Below are positions 16,802 through 27,477 of a stretch of 64,000 nt of DNA, in pieces. Position numbers and translations under genes: made by a program. The DNA comes from Nonomuraea guangzhouensis (GTDB taxonomy: Bacteria; Actinomycetota; Actinomycetes; Streptosporangiales; Streptosporangiaceae). The stretch is from positions 19,632 through 83,631 of the forward strand of contig NZ_JAHKRM010000048.1 of the NCBI RefSeq assembly GCF_019396345.1, read 5' to 3'. Numbering within the stretch: the stretch's first letter is position 1; the number at the start of each line of letters is the position of its first letter. The notes beneath the pieces were generated by a model that was not told the DNA's origin, made no database searches, and was given only the letters and a program-made list of their open reading frames with translations.

Positions 16802-18103
16802 GTGGAGAGCCTGTTCGATTCGGCGGCCGAGGACGCCACGCCGCAGCCCCTCGCGGTCCGGATGCGCCCGCGCACGCTCGACGAGGTGATCGGCCAGCGC
16901 CACCTGCTGGGCCAGGGCACCCCGCTGCGCAGGCTCGTCGAGAGCGAGGCGCCCATGTCGCTCTTCCTGTGGGGGCCGCCGGGCACCGGCAAGACCACAC
17001 TGGCCTACGTCGTCTCCAACGTCACCAAGCGGCGCTTCGTCGAGGTCTCCGCCGTCTCGGCCGGGGTCAAGGACGTACGCGCCGCCATCGACGGCGCCAA
17101 GCGCGAGCTGGGCATGACCGGCCGGCAGACCGTGCTCTTCGTCGACGAGGTCCACCGCTTCAACAAGGCCCAGCAGGACGCCCTGCTGCCCGCCGTCGAG
17201 AACCGATGGGTCACCTTCATCGGCGCGACCACCGAAAACCCGTTCTTCTCCGTCATCTCACCGCTGCTGTCGCGCTCGCTGCTGCTCACGCTCGAGTCCC
17301 TGAGCGACGACGACGTCCGCGTGGTCCTGGAGCGCGCGGTGTCCGACGAGCGCGGTCTCGGCGGCCGCGCCACCGTCGCCCCCGAGGCCCTGGAGCATCT
17401 CGTACGGCTGGCGGGCGGCGACGCCCGGCGCTCCCTGACCTACCTCGAAGCCGCCGCGCTGCTGGCCGACGACATCACGGTCGAGGTTGTGGAGAAGGCC
17501 GTCGACAAGGCGGCCGTCCGCTACGACCGGCAGGGCGACCAGCACTACGACGTCATCAGCGCGTTCATCAAGTCGATGCGCGGCTCCGACGCCGACGCCG
17601 CGCTCCACTACCTGGCCCGGATGATCGAGGCGGGCGAGGACCCGCGGTTCATCGCCCGCCGCATCGTCATCTTCGCCTCGGAGGACGTCGGCATGGCCGA
17701 CCCGACCTGCCTGCAGACCGCGGTCGCCGCAGCCCAGGCGGTGCAGCTGATCGGCCTGCCGGAGGGCCAGATCAACCTGGCCCACGCGGTCATCCACTGC
17801 GCGCTGGCGCCCAAGTCCAACGCCGTCGTGAAGGCCATCGGGGCGGCGATCGGCGACGTGCGCCGCGGCCTGATCGGGCAGGTGCCCGGCCACCTGCGCG
17901 ACGCCCACTACCCGGGCGCCGCCAAGCTGGGCCACGGCGACGGCTACAAGTACCCGCACGACTTCGAGCATGGGCTGGTCCGCCAGGATTACGCGCCGGA
18001 GCAGGTGCGTGGTAAGCGCTATTACGAGCCGACCAAGCACGGCGGCGAGGGGGTTCTTGCCGAGCGGTGGGCGCGTATACGTGACTTTTTGCGAGGGTCT
18101 TGA
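16802..18103 (+). CDS. rarA: Replication-associated recombination protein A (RarA/MgsA AAA+ ATPase)
   Basis: A 433-residue AAA+ clamp-loader-like ATPase acting at stalled replication forks. RPRTLDEVIGQRHLLGQG opens the AAA+ domain. Walker A is GPPGTGKTT, Walker B LFVDEVHRFNK, and sensor 1 GATTENPFF. The C-terminal tetramerisation region contains HYDVISAFIKSMRGSD and PKSNAV, both typical of RarA. It starts at GTG 16802. T-rich sequence lies at 18116-18124 after the stop, but no stem precedes it. Confidence 0.94.
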   Translation: MESLFDSAAEDATPQPLAVRMRPRTLDEVIGQRHLLGQGTPLRRLVESEAPMSLFLWGPPGTGKTTLAYVVSNVTKRRFVEVSAVSAGVKDVRAAIDGAKRELGMTGRQTVLFVDEVHRFNKAQQDALLPAVENRWVTFIGATTENPFFSVISPLLSRSLLLTLESLSDDDVRVVLERAVSDERGLGGRATVAPEALEHLVRLAGGDARRSLTYLEAAALLADDITVEVVEKAVDKAAVRYDRQGDQHYDVISAFIKSMRGSDADAALHYLARMIEAGEDPRFIARRIVIFASEDVGMADPTCLQTAVAAAQAVQLIGLPEGQINLAHAVIHCALAPKSNAVVKAIGAAIGDVRRGLIGQVPGHLRDAHYPGAAKLGHGDGYKYPHDFEHGLVRQDYAPEQVRGKRYYEPTKHGGEGVLAERWARIRDFLRGS

Positions 18104-18469
18104 AGGTCAACTGCTCTCTTTTTTGTTACGGCACGGCCTGGTGGACGCCAGACGCCGACCGGGGTTGAGGGCCTCCAGGGAGACGGCCTCTGACCCCGCA
18201 CGGGGTCGGCCGCCGATACGGCGTCTTCTTGGCCGGTGGCGTGGTTCGTCGCCGAGCAGGGGCGCTGCCCGCGCTCGTCGGCGTGACCGAGGCGCCCACG
18301 GCGGCCATGGCCATGCCGGAACGGCTGGTCGCGGGGCCATGCGGTTGAACGGGGAAACGTTGCCCACCGACGTGGCGGCCTGATCGAGCTCGGTGTCCCC
18401 AGTAGCCTGGGCCCTCGAACGCGATAGGGTTCTTGCCGTTCCGGCCCAGCGTACGAGGGAGATGAGCGG
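18104..18469 (+). other. Intergenic region between rarA and the DUF948 gene
   Basis: These 366 bases hold no convincing gene. They contain one copy of a 69-bp hairpin repeat (18151-18219) and a TAGGGT motif (18425-18430), which resembles a vegetative -10 box 40 bases before the DUF948 start and has no clear -35 partner. Confidence 0.6.
18151..18219 (+). repeat. 69-bp hairpin-forming dispersed repeat, copy A
   Basis: About 57 of 69 positions match the reverse complement of 25501-25569 without gaps. The core GGGCCTCCAGGGAGACGGCC is identical in both. Arms GGGGT+GAGG and CCTC+ACCCC can pair around the conserved loop. Both copies are intergenic. Confidence 0.7.
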
Positions 18470-18844
18470 ATGCTTACCGCTGGAGAGGTCGCCGGGCTGA
18501 TCGCCGCCACCGGCTGGATCGTCCTGGTCTGCGTGCTCGTCATGGTGCTGGTCAAGCTCACCAGGCTGATCACCGAGACCGGCAGGGCGGTGGCCGACCT
18601 GAGCGCCCGCTTGGCGCCGCTGCTCGACGACATGAGCCTGACGGTCAACGAGACCAACAGGCAGCTGGTGGCCGTCGAGGCCATCACCAAGGACGTCAAG
18701 CAGGTGAGCTCCCACGCCGCCAAGCTCAGCGCCGTCACCCAGACCGTGTTCACCGGACCGCTGATCAAGGTCTCGGCCATCGGCTACGGTGTGCGCAGGG
18801 CCATCGAGGTCCGCAGGCCGCGTAAGGCGGGGCGGCGGCCATGA
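18470..18844 (+). CDS. DUF948 domain-containing membrane protein
   Basis: 124 residues. One N-terminal membrane helix (AATGWIVLVCVLVMVLVKL) is followed by a long amphipathic helix region (LSARLAPLLDDMSLTVNETNRQL) typical of DUF948, a family of surface-associated coiled-coil proteins of unknown function. ATG 18470 has GGGAG eight bases upstream. The ATGA overlap with the next gene suggests translational coupling. This pair just before alaS is a conserved actinobacterial arrangement. Confidence 0.82.
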   Translation: MLTAGEVAGLIAATGWIVLVCVLVMVLVKLTRLITETGRAVADLSARLAPLLDDMSLTVNETNRQLVAVEAITKDVKQVSSHAAKLSAVTQTVFTGPLIKVSAIGYGVRRAIEVRRPRKAGRRP

Positions 18845-19071
18845 TCAGACGGTTGTTCTACCTGTCGCTCGGCGCGCTGCTGACCCTCTGGGTGATGCGC
18901 AGGCTGCAGGCGCTCCACCCCAACCACGTGGCCCGCCGGACGGTCGGTGGCGCCGCGAGCATGCTCGGACGGGTGAGAGACTTTACTTCTGACGCGTTCG
19001 GCGAGGCCGCGGAGCGCGAAAAGGAGTTGCGGGCCCGGTTCGGGCTCGACAACCCGGACAGCAACCACTAA
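18841..19071 (+). CDS. Small membrane-associated protein (DUF6167-like)
   Basis: 76 residues: an N-terminal hydrophobic helix (LFYLSLGALLTLWVMRRL), then a basic stretch and an acidic helical tail (FGEAAEREKELRARFGLD). It starts four bases inside the preceding gene (ATGA) and ends 17 bases before alaS. The family assignment rests on position and general appearance. The function is unknown. Confidence 0.75.
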   Translation: MIRRLFYLSLGALLTLWVMRRLQALHPNHVARRTVGGAASMLGRVRDFTSDAFGEAAEREKELRARFGLDNPDSNH

Positions 19072-19088
19072 CGCAAAGGATGGCCCCC

Positions 19089-21761
<2,673 letters not shown>

Positions 21762-21762
21762 T

Positions 21763-22245
21763 ATGCGGTTCGGTTCACGGATCGGCGTGGACGTCGGGTC
21801 CGTACGCATCGGCGTGGCCCGCAGCGACCCTTCGGGCCTGCTGGCCACCCCGGTGGAGACCGTCCGGCGAGGCCAGGGCGACCTCGCCCGCATCGCCGCG
21901 ATCGCCGACGAACACTCGGCGATCGAGGTCGTGGTCGGGCTGCCCACCTCGCTGTCGGGCCGCGAAGGGCCGGCCGCCGCGCTGGCCCGGGAGTTCGCTG
22001 CCGCGCTGGCCGCACGCCTGGCGCCCACCCCCGTCCGCCTCTTCGACGAGCGGCTGACCACGGTCGCCGCGCAGCAGGGGCTCCGGGCCAGCGGCGTGCG
22101 GGCCAAGAAGCAGCGCGCGGTCGTCGACCAGGCTGCGGCGGTCGTGCTGCTGCAGGATGCGCTCGACGTCGAGAGAGCCACGGACAGACCACCCGGCAGG
22201 CCCGTCGATCCGCCTTCCACGGCGGCCGACGGACCCGCCTCATGA
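21763..22245 (+). CDS. ruvX: Putative Holliday junction resolvase / pre-16S rRNA nuclease (YqgF/RuvX)
   Basis: An RNase H-fold nuclease of 160 residues. IGVDVGSVRIGVARSD carries the first acidic residue, VVVGLPTSLSGREGP the middle motif, and LFDERLTTVAAQ the Asp-Glu pair. VDQAAAVVLLQDAL closes the domain. It processes the 5' end of pre-16S rRNA and was earlier proposed as a Holliday resolvase. ATG 21763 lies one base after the alaS stop. Its own stop overlaps a 17-codon frame that leads into the first mltG gene. The last 20 residues are a Pro/Arg-rich tail. Confidence 0.92.
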   Translation: MRFGSRIGVDVGSVRIGVARSDPSGLLATPVETVRRGQGDLARIAAIADEHSAIEVVVGLPTSLSGREGPAAALAREFAAALAARLAPTPVRLFDERLTTVAAQQGLRASGVRAKKQRAVVDQAAAVVLLQDALDVERATDRPPGRPVDPPSTAADGPAS

Positions 22246-22295
22246 CCGGGCTGCCCATCGGGGACGGCGCGGATCGGCCGGGGGTGGCCGCATGA
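22242..22295 (+). CDS. Possible 17-codon coupling ORF between ruvX and mltG
   Basis: ATG 22242 overlaps the ruvX TGA as ATGA. The frame runs 17 codons (MTGLPIGDGADRPGVAA) and stops at TGA 22293-22295, which again overlaps the ATG of the next gene as ATGA. Ribosomes ending ruvX could restart here and hand over to mltG. No protein function is implied; it may be chance. Confidence 0.3.
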   Translation: MTGLPIGDGADRPGVAA

Positions 22296-24067
22296 GCCAC
22301 CCACCGGACGACGACCTGATCCCGTTCGACCGGGATCCGGACGATGTTGTGGTGCCGGATGGTGTTTCGCCACCGGACGTGGTGCCGGACGGATCTCTGG
22401 GGGAGCACGCGCACGGGACGGCTGACCCGGCAACGGACGGCCGGGAGTGCCACGCGGACGACCTCGGCCCGACTGCCCCGTCCGACGGGGACCTGTCTTC
22501 TGACAGCGGTGTGTCCGGCGGTGGCGCGCTTGCTGACGGCGGCATGTCCGGCGGAGGCATGCGTCCTGATGGCGGCACATCCGGCGGTGGCGCGTCTGAT
22601 GGCGGCGTCTCCGGTACGGATCCGGGCGAATCACTCAGCGGCGGTGACCTCACATCTGCTGTGGCAGGCGATTACGCGTCGGCAACGGACGGTAGCGCGG
22701 CCGAGGTGGGGGCGGGCGGCGAGGCTAAGGGCGGGGGTGCGTCCGAGGACGCGTTCGGCGCAGATCCGGCCCAGCTCGGCCAGCAACGCTCTGCCGTACC
22801 CACGGACGAGGCCGGCGACGGGCCCAGCGGCGAGGCCAAGGGCGGTAGCGAGGCCGAGGGCGGGCCCGGCGGTGAGGCCAAGGGCGGGAGTACGTCCAGG
22901 GGAGATGCCGATGACGTGGCCAAGGGCGGGAGCGCGGCCCGGAAAGCCGCCGACGACGGCGCTGAGACCAAGGGCGGCTCGTCCAGGAGTGAGGCCACAG
23001 GCGGGAGCGAGCGTGGGGCCGGGCGGCGGGGGAAGCGGGCGGCCCTGCGTAAGGCGGCGCTGCTGGGCCTCGTCGTGACGGCGTCGATGGTCGCCATCGG
23101 CGCCGGGGCGTACGGGGTGCTCAAGCCGTACCTGGCCCCCGACGACTTCGAGGGCACCGGCAGCGGGACCGTGACCGTGCGGATCCCGCCGGGCGCCAAC
23201 GCGGGGGACGTCGGCGCCGTGCTGGCCGACGCGGGGGTGGTGGCCAGCGCGCGGTCGTTCGTGAACGTGACCAAGGAGCGCGCCGTGGCGGGACGCCTGC
23301 ACCCGGGACACTACCGGCTGCGCAAGGGCATGGCCGCGGGCGCCGCGCTCGATCTGCTGCTCACGCCCGCCTCCCGGGTGATCAGGCGCGTCACCGTGCC
23401 CGAGGGCATGCGGGCGGGCGAGACACTCGTCCGGGTGGCCGCCCAGTCCGGGCTGCCACTCAAGCAGCTGCGGGCGGTCGACACGGCTCTCGTCGGGCTG
23501 CCCAAGTACGCCCGGGGCCTCGAAGGGTTCCTGTTTCCCGCCACGTACGAGGTCGAGCCCGGCGACAAGGCCGTCGACCTGCTGGCCGCGATGGTGGAGC
23601 GGTTTCGCGCGGCGGCGCGGAAGGTGAAGCTGGTGGAGAAGGCGGCGCGGGTGCATCTGACCCCGCTGGAGGTCGTCACGGTGGCCAGCATGGTCCAGGC
23701 CGAGGGCGGCAGGGACGAGGACTATCCGAAGATCTCCAGGGTGATCTACAACCGGCTCCAGCGCGGCACGCCGCTCCAGATCGACAGCACCGTCCTGTAC
23801 GCCCAGGGCAAGCGGACCCTGAAAGTCACCGAGAGCGACACCAAGGTCCGCTCACCGTACAACACCTACGCCCACACCGGACTGCCGCCAGGCCCCATTG
23901 CCAATCCCGGGGAGAAGGCGCTGATAGCGACCCTGCACCCGGCGAAGGGTGATTGGCACTGGTTTGTCACCACGGATCCGGCGCATAGAATCACCAAATT
24001 CACCAACAAAGAGAGCGAGTTCGTGAGATACCGGGAAGAGCTGAACCGTAACCTCAGGACGAAATGA
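22292..24067 (+). CDS. mltG: Endolytic transglycosylase MltG, long form (copy 1)
   Basis: A 591-residue membrane enzyme that cleaves nascent peptidoglycan strands. Residues 1 to about 250 form a cytoplasmic tail of very low complexity, rich in Gly, Asp, Ala, Ser and Glu with repeated GGEAKGGS-type units. A membrane helix (LLGLVVTASMVAIGAGAYGV) and a LysM-like region follow. The YceG domain holds VASMVQAEGGRDEDYPKISR, whose Glu near 471 aligns by eye with the catalytic residue. STVLYAQG and GLPPGPIANPG are also present. A second mltG follows. Start ATG 22292 has only a G-rich upstream stretch and may depend on coupling. Confidence 0.9.
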   Translation: MSHPPDDDLIPFDRDPDDVVVPDGVSPPDVVPDGSLGEHAHGTADPATDGRECHADDLGPTAPSDGDLSSDSGVSGGGALADGGMSGGGMRPDGGTSGGGASDGGVSGTDPGESLSGGDLTSAVAGDYASATDGSAAEVGAGGEAKGGGASEDAFGADPAQLGQQRSAVPTDEAGDGPSGEAKGGSEAEGGPGGEAKGGSTSRGDADDVAKGGSAARKAADDGAETKGGSSRSEATGGSERGAGRRGKRAALRKAALLGLVVTASMVAIGAGAYGVLKPYLAPDDFEGTGSGTVTVRIPPGANAGDVGAVLADAGVVASARSFVNVTKERAVAGRLHPGHYRLRKGMAAGAALDLLLTPASRVIRRVTVPEGMRAGETLVRVAAQSGLPLKQLRAVDTALVGLPKYARGLEGFLFPATYEVEPGDKAVDLLAAMVERFRAAARKVKLVEKAARVHLTPLEVVTVASMVQAEGGRDEDYPKISRVIYNRLQRGTPLQIDSTVLYAQGKRTLKVTESDTKVRSPYNTYAHTGLPPGPIANPGEKALIATLHPAKGDWHWFVTTDPAHRITKFTNKESEFVRYREELNRNLRTK

Positions 24068-24293
24068 TGCTTGCCGGGACCCGTCTCGTCTCGCCGGGGA
24101 TCTTCGAAATCCCCGTGCGGAACCCCCGAGCAGGGGGCCGCGCGCTCTTCCCGTCCTCTAGCATGGCTACCCAGAGTGATATCCGCCGGTCGTGGGTGCA
24201 CGCCCGGCGGTCCCCCCGCTCGGTGACCCCCAACGGTTCGGCAGTTCCGCTTGACGCCGGGCCGGACGTACCGGGAGATTGGCCTGCGCACCT
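24068..24293 (+). other. Intergenic region between the two mltG genes
   Basis: These 226 bases contain a perfect 7-bp hairpin, CGGGGAT-N7-ATCCCCG (24095-24115), that may terminate the first gene. A weaker 7-bp inverted repeat, CCGCCGG / CCGGCGG, lies at 24183-24210. A short open frame crosses the region but has no recognisable product. Confidence 0.45.
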
Positions 24294-25448
24294 ATGAACG
24301 ATCTCGACATGGATTTCCTGCTCGGCGCCGAGGACGACGAAGGTTCCTCCCGGCGCCGCGCCCGAGGTAACGGCAAGGGCGGCAGCCGCAGGCGCCGCAG
24401 GCGCCGAAACCGGGGCGGCTTCATCGCGCCGCTGCTCGCCTTCATCGTCCTGGCGGGCATCCTCGGCGGCGGCGGCTACTTCGGCTACCAGTGGATCAGC
24501 GGCGCTCTGGTGCCCGACGACTTCACCGGTCAGGGCAAGGGCGAAGTGACCATCGAGATCAAGGATGGCCAGTCCGCCTCCGACGTGGCGGCGGAGCTGG
24601 AGCGGCAGGGGGTCGTCGCCAGCGCCAGGGCGTTCACCAACGCGATCGCCAACGCCAACAAGAGCGGCGCGCTCCAGCCGGGCCAATACACCCTGCGCAA
24701 GGGCATGTCCGCCGCCAACGCGGTGACGATGCTCGACTCGGTCAACAAGCTGCTCGTCAAGATCACGTTGGAGGAGGGGCTCCGCCTCACCGACGTCCTC
24801 GCCCGGCTCTCCCAGAAGACCGGCAAGCCGCTGAAGGAGTTCGTCGCCGCCACCAAGGACACCGGCGACATGGAGCTGCCCCCGTACGCCAAGGGCAAGC
24901 TCGAGGGCTACGTCTTCCCCGCCACGTACGAGTTCCAGCCGAAGACCACGCCGGCCGAGATGCTGTCGCTGATGGTCGAACGGTTCAACCAGACGGCGGA
25001 CAAGACCGACCTCGTGGGCGGTGCCAAGGCCCTGCGGCGCACCCCCGCCGAGATCATCACGATCGCCAGCATCGTCCAGGCCGAGGCCGGCCGCTACGAG
25101 GACATGCCGAAGATCGCCCGCGTCATCTACAACCGGCTCGCCCACGAGCCGGAGATGCCGCTGAAGATGGACAGCACGGTGTTCTACGGGCTGGGCAAGC
25201 GCGGCACGGCCGCGACGCACGCGCAGCTGCAGAGCACCTCCAAGTACAACACCTACAAATACCCGGGCCTCCCGCCCGGCCCCATCTCCAACCCGGGCGA
25301 CCACGCGATCGAGGCGGCGCTCAACCCGACGAAGGGCGACTGGCTCTACTTCGTCGCCACCGACCCGAAGAGCAAGATCACCAAGTTCGCCGTCACGGAC
25401 GCGGAATTCCAGGTATTGCTCAACGAATACCGTCAGAACGGCGGCTGA
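24294..25448 (+). CDS. mltG: Endolytic transglycosylase MltG (copy 2)
   Basis: The second of two adjacent mltG genes, 384 residues and close to the usual length. A short basic cytoplasmic segment (RRRARGNGKGGSRRRRRRR) leads to one membrane helix (IAPLLAFIVLAGILGGGGYF, about residues 43-65). The LysM-like region and YceG catalytic domain follow, with IASIVQAEAGRYEDMPKIAR (Glu near 264), YNRL, DSTVFYGLG and GLPPGPISNPG. Catalytic motifs are intact in both copies. ATG 24294 is the first plausible start; the GGGAGA upstream is rather distant. This copy looks like the standard actinobacterial MltG that precedes aroE. Confidence 0.92.
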   Translation: MNDLDMDFLLGAEDDEGSSRRRARGNGKGGSRRRRRRRNRGGFIAPLLAFIVLAGILGGGGYFGYQWISGALVPDDFTGQGKGEVTIEIKDGQSASDVAAELERQGVVASARAFTNAIANANKSGALQPGQYTLRKGMSAANAVTMLDSVNKLLVKITLEEGLRLTDVLARLSQKTGKPLKEFVAATKDTGDMELPPYAKGKLEGYVFPATYEFQPKTTPAEMLSLMVERFNQTADKTDLVGGAKALRRTPAEIITIASIVQAEAGRYEDMPKIARVIYNRLAHEPEMPLKMDSTVFYGLGKRGTAATHAQLQSTSKYNTYKYPGLPPGPISNPGDHAIEAALNPTKGDWLYFVATDPKSKITKFAVTDAEFQVLLNEYRQNGG

Positions 25449-25500
25449 CGCCTCGGGCTGAGCCGGCGGAAGCCGGCCACGCCACCGGTCTCACCGTCCC

Positions 25501-25569
25501 GTAACGGTGCCCGGCCCTGTGCGGGCTCAGCGGCCGTCTCCCTGGAGGCCCTGAGCCCCGTACGGCGAC
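25501..25569 (-). repeat. 69-bp hairpin-forming dispersed repeat, copy B
   Basis: The reverse complement of this stretch matches 18151-18219 at about 57 of 69 positions. On that strand GGGCTCAG pairs perfectly with CTGAGCCC around the conserved core TCCAGGGAGAC. It lies in the mltG-aroE gap. Confidence 0.7.
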
Positions 25570-25581
25570 TGGGGCCGGCCG

Positions 25582-25625
25582 GGGCATGCCGTACAACAGA
25601 CTGCCTGGGCATGCCGTACAACAGA
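25582..25625 (+). repeat. Two perfect 19-bp direct repeats upstream of aroE
   Basis: GGGCATGCCGTACAACAGA occurs at 25582-25600 and 25607-25625, spaced 25 bases start to start, and ends 33 bases before the aroE start. Each contains the palindrome GGCATGCC-like core GCATGC. Tandem operator sites or a small duplication are both possible. Confidence 0.7.
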
Positions 25626-25657
25626 GAAGTCAGTAAGGGCTCTGAGAGGAGAAGCAC

Positions 25658-26515
25658 GTGCGGGCAGGGGTGCTGGGGGCGCCGATCGGGCATTCGCTGT
25701 CGCCCTACCTGCATCGGGCGGCCTATCGGGCGATGGGGCTCGACGGGTGGAGTTACGAGGCTCTGGAGTGCGACGAGGCCCGGCTGCCCGGCCTGCTGCG
25801 GACGCTCAGACCGCTACGCGGTGAGGTGCCGGAGGACGAGGGGGCCTGGGCGGGGTTGTCGCTGACCATGCCGCTCAAGCGGGCCGTGCTGCCGCTGCTT
25901 GACAGCGTCTCCGAGCTGGCCGTGGAGGTGGGCGGCGCCAATACCGTGGTGTTCCGCGACGGCGCGAGCCATGGGGACAACACCGACGTCTACGGGATCG
26001 AGCGGGCGCTGGCCGAGGCGGGGGTGCCGGCGCCGAGGTCGGCGACCGTGCTGGGCGGCGGCGCCACCGCCGCTTCGGCGCTGGCGGCGCTGCGCGGTCT
26101 GGGGCTGTACTCCGCGACCCTGCTGGTCCGCGATCCCGCCAGGGCGGGGGAGACGGCAGGGGTGGCCGAGCGGCTCGGGATGGCGCTGGCGGTGGAGACG
26201 TTCGACAAGCTCGACGTCTCGACGCGGGTGGACCTGGTGGTGTCCACGCTGCCGGGCGGCGCGGCCGACGCCTTCGCGGCGCGGCTGGCGCGGGTTCCCG
26301 CGCTCTTCGACGTGGTCTACTCGCCCTGGCCGACCAGCGCGGCGGCGGCCGTCCAGACCGCGGGCGGCACCGTGGTCGGGGGGTTCGCGATGCTGCTGCA
26401 CCAGGCGGTGCGGCAGGTGGAGCTGATGACGGGCCGGACGGATGTGCCGGTGGAGGCCATGCGCGCGGCCGGTGAGGCGGAGATCCTCAGACGGGCGGCC
26501 ACTCGAACGGGTTGA
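25658..26515 (+). CDS. aroE: Shikimate dehydrogenase
   Basis: It reduces 3-dehydroshikimate with NADPH in aromatic amino acid biosynthesis. It has 285 residues. GAPIGHSLSPYLHRAAYRA binds shikimate. The LSLTMPLKRAV loop carries the catalytic Lys, followed by GGANTVV and DNTDVYGI with the catalytic Asp. The nucleotide-binding glycine loop is VLGGGATAASALAAL. GTG 25658 has GAGGAGAAG just upstream. It is preceded by two 19-bp direct repeats. Its 3' end overlaps the convergent toxin remnant by 29 bp. Confidence 0.93.
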   Translation: MRAGVLGAPIGHSLSPYLHRAAYRAMGLDGWSYEALECDEARLPGLLRTLRPLRGEVPEDEGAWAGLSLTMPLKRAVLPLLDSVSELAVEVGGANTVVFRDGASHGDNTDVYGIERALAEAGVPAPRSATVLGGGATAASALAALRGLGLYSATLLVRDPARAGETAGVAERLGMALAVETFDKLDVSTRVDLVVSTLPGGAADAFAARLARVPALFDVVYSPWPTSAAAAVQTAGGTVVGGFAMLLHQAVRQVELMTGRTDVPVEAMRAAGEAEILRRAATRTG

Positions 26516-26893
26516 TCAACTGGACGTCGAGGCCCACGAAGTCCTTCACGTTGCGGGTGACGAGGGTCCAGTCATGCGCGCGGGCGGTGGCGGCGATGAG
26601 GCCATCGACGATCGGGAGCGGCCGCACGGCGTGCATCCGCCCCCATTCCTCGGCCACGGCGGCGGTGACGGGCAGCACCCGAGTCCTGAACCGATTAGCC
26701 AGGATTCGTAACCACCTGCCTGGAGTGGGTCGCGGCGACACAGCAGCTCGACACCTTTGCGGATCTCGCCGAACACCATGACTCTCACATAGAGGCTGGG
26801 CCCGGTGATGGTGTCGAGCCACCCCTGCACGCTGTCGTCTCTGGCATGCTTGGTCATTTCCGACACGACGTTGGTGTCGAGAACGTAGCTCAC
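26487..26893 (-). pseudogene. Frameshifted PIN-domain toxin (VapC/FitB-like)
   Basis: The N-terminal half lies in one frame: MSYVLDTNVVSEMTK with the first catalytic Asp, then VFGEIRKGVELLCRRDPLQAG. The C-terminal half lies in another frame: RTRVLPVTAAVAEEWGRM, VDGLIAATARAHDWTLVTRN and KDFVGLDVQLINPFEW. The switch falls around 26705-26730. Compared with related toxins, about three codons plus one base seem missing there, consistent with a roughly 10-bp deletion; this is judged by eye. GTG 26893 overlaps the antitoxin stop (GTGA). The toxin is probably dead, unless the frameshift is a sequencing error. Confidence 0.75.
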
Positions 26894-27171
26894 TCGATGC
26901 CCTCGAAGTCGGTACCCCGCATCGCGCTGCTCTTGTCGCGGGTGAGATCGAGCGCGCTCAGGTCGGGGCCCGAGAGAAGGAATTCCTTGAAGTCGGGCTG
27001 CTCGCCCTTGAGCCGGCGGTATTTCTCGATGCCAAGGATCACCGCCACATCCTGCCCGTACCTGGTGACGATCTGCGGTCCCTCGTCATGGGCCCGGCGG
27101 ATGACCTCGCTGAAGCGCTGTTTGGCCTCCCCTAGCTGCCATCTGGTCTCTGCGAGCTGTTCTACGGTCAT
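26890..27171 (-). CDS. Phd/YefM-type antitoxin
   Basis: 93 residues. LGEAKQRFSEVIRRAHDEGPQIVTRYGQDVAVILGIEKYRRL is the typical Phd/YefM DNA-binding domain (given here as the family pattern LxEAKxxFSE...VTRxGxxVAVL). The C-terminal tail DFKEFLLSGPDLSALDL would wrap the toxin. ATG 27171 is chosen because the domain starts there; the upstream frame has no similarity. The following VapC-type toxin gene is frameshifted, so this antitoxin appears orphaned. Confidence 0.85.
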   Translation of the reverse strand: MTVEQLAETRWQLGEAKQRFSEVIRRAHDEGPQIVTRYGQDVAVILGIEKYRRLKGEQPDFKEFLLSGPDLSALDLTRDKSSAMRGTDFEGIE

Positions 27172-27477
27172 GCCCCAGCACTTTGGCGCAGAGACTCTGG
27201 CCAGCGGGGATGATTCGAGGAACTCTCGCGGTTGTGGTAACGTAGCTCTCTGATCGGTCCGGCATGCCTTGCTGGACGCGCAAGCGGAGGTCTCCCTCCC
27301 ACCTGTGTCACCGAGAGGTGGCCGGGTCAAGGATCACGCCGGACTTACTCCGGGGAGCTTACGGCCACGATGCCAATGAGCTCAGTGGCCCCGCATGCGC
27401 GACGTGCGGGGCTTTTCGCGTTTGCGCGGAGTTCCTCGGCACCGAGCACGTACGGGATCGCAAACCTAGGAGGCCCC
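27172..27477 (+). promoter_or_regulatory. infC leader region with candidate promoter
   Basis: This region precedes infC and is divergent from the antitoxin. TTCGAG (27214-27219) and TAACGT (27238-27243) with an 18-base spacer are a candidate promoter, implying an untranslated leader of about 230 bases. The leader contains the attenuator-like hairpin at 27388-27416. A long structured leader suits autogenous control of the IF3-L35-L20 operon. Confidence 0.45.
27388..27416 (+). terminator. Attenuator-like intrinsic terminator in the infC leader
   Basis: GCCCCGCA / TGCGGGGC forms an 8-bp perfect stem with a 9-base loop, followed directly by TTTTC. It lies 62 bases before the infC start inside the leader, where premature termination could control IF3-L35-L20 synthesis. 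Confidence 0.7.

Noticed and set aside
18116..18124. T-rich run after rarA as an intrinsic terminator
   Set aside because: No stem of useful length precedes the T-run.
24064..24297. Open frame of 77 codons in the gap between the two mltG genes
   Set aside because: No ribosome-binding site, no similarity, and it overlaps both mltG ends out of frame.
27370..27477. Upstream ATG that would give IF3 a 36-residue extension
   Set aside because: The extension spans the attenuator hairpin and lacks IF3 similarity; AGGAGG precedes ATC 27478 instead.
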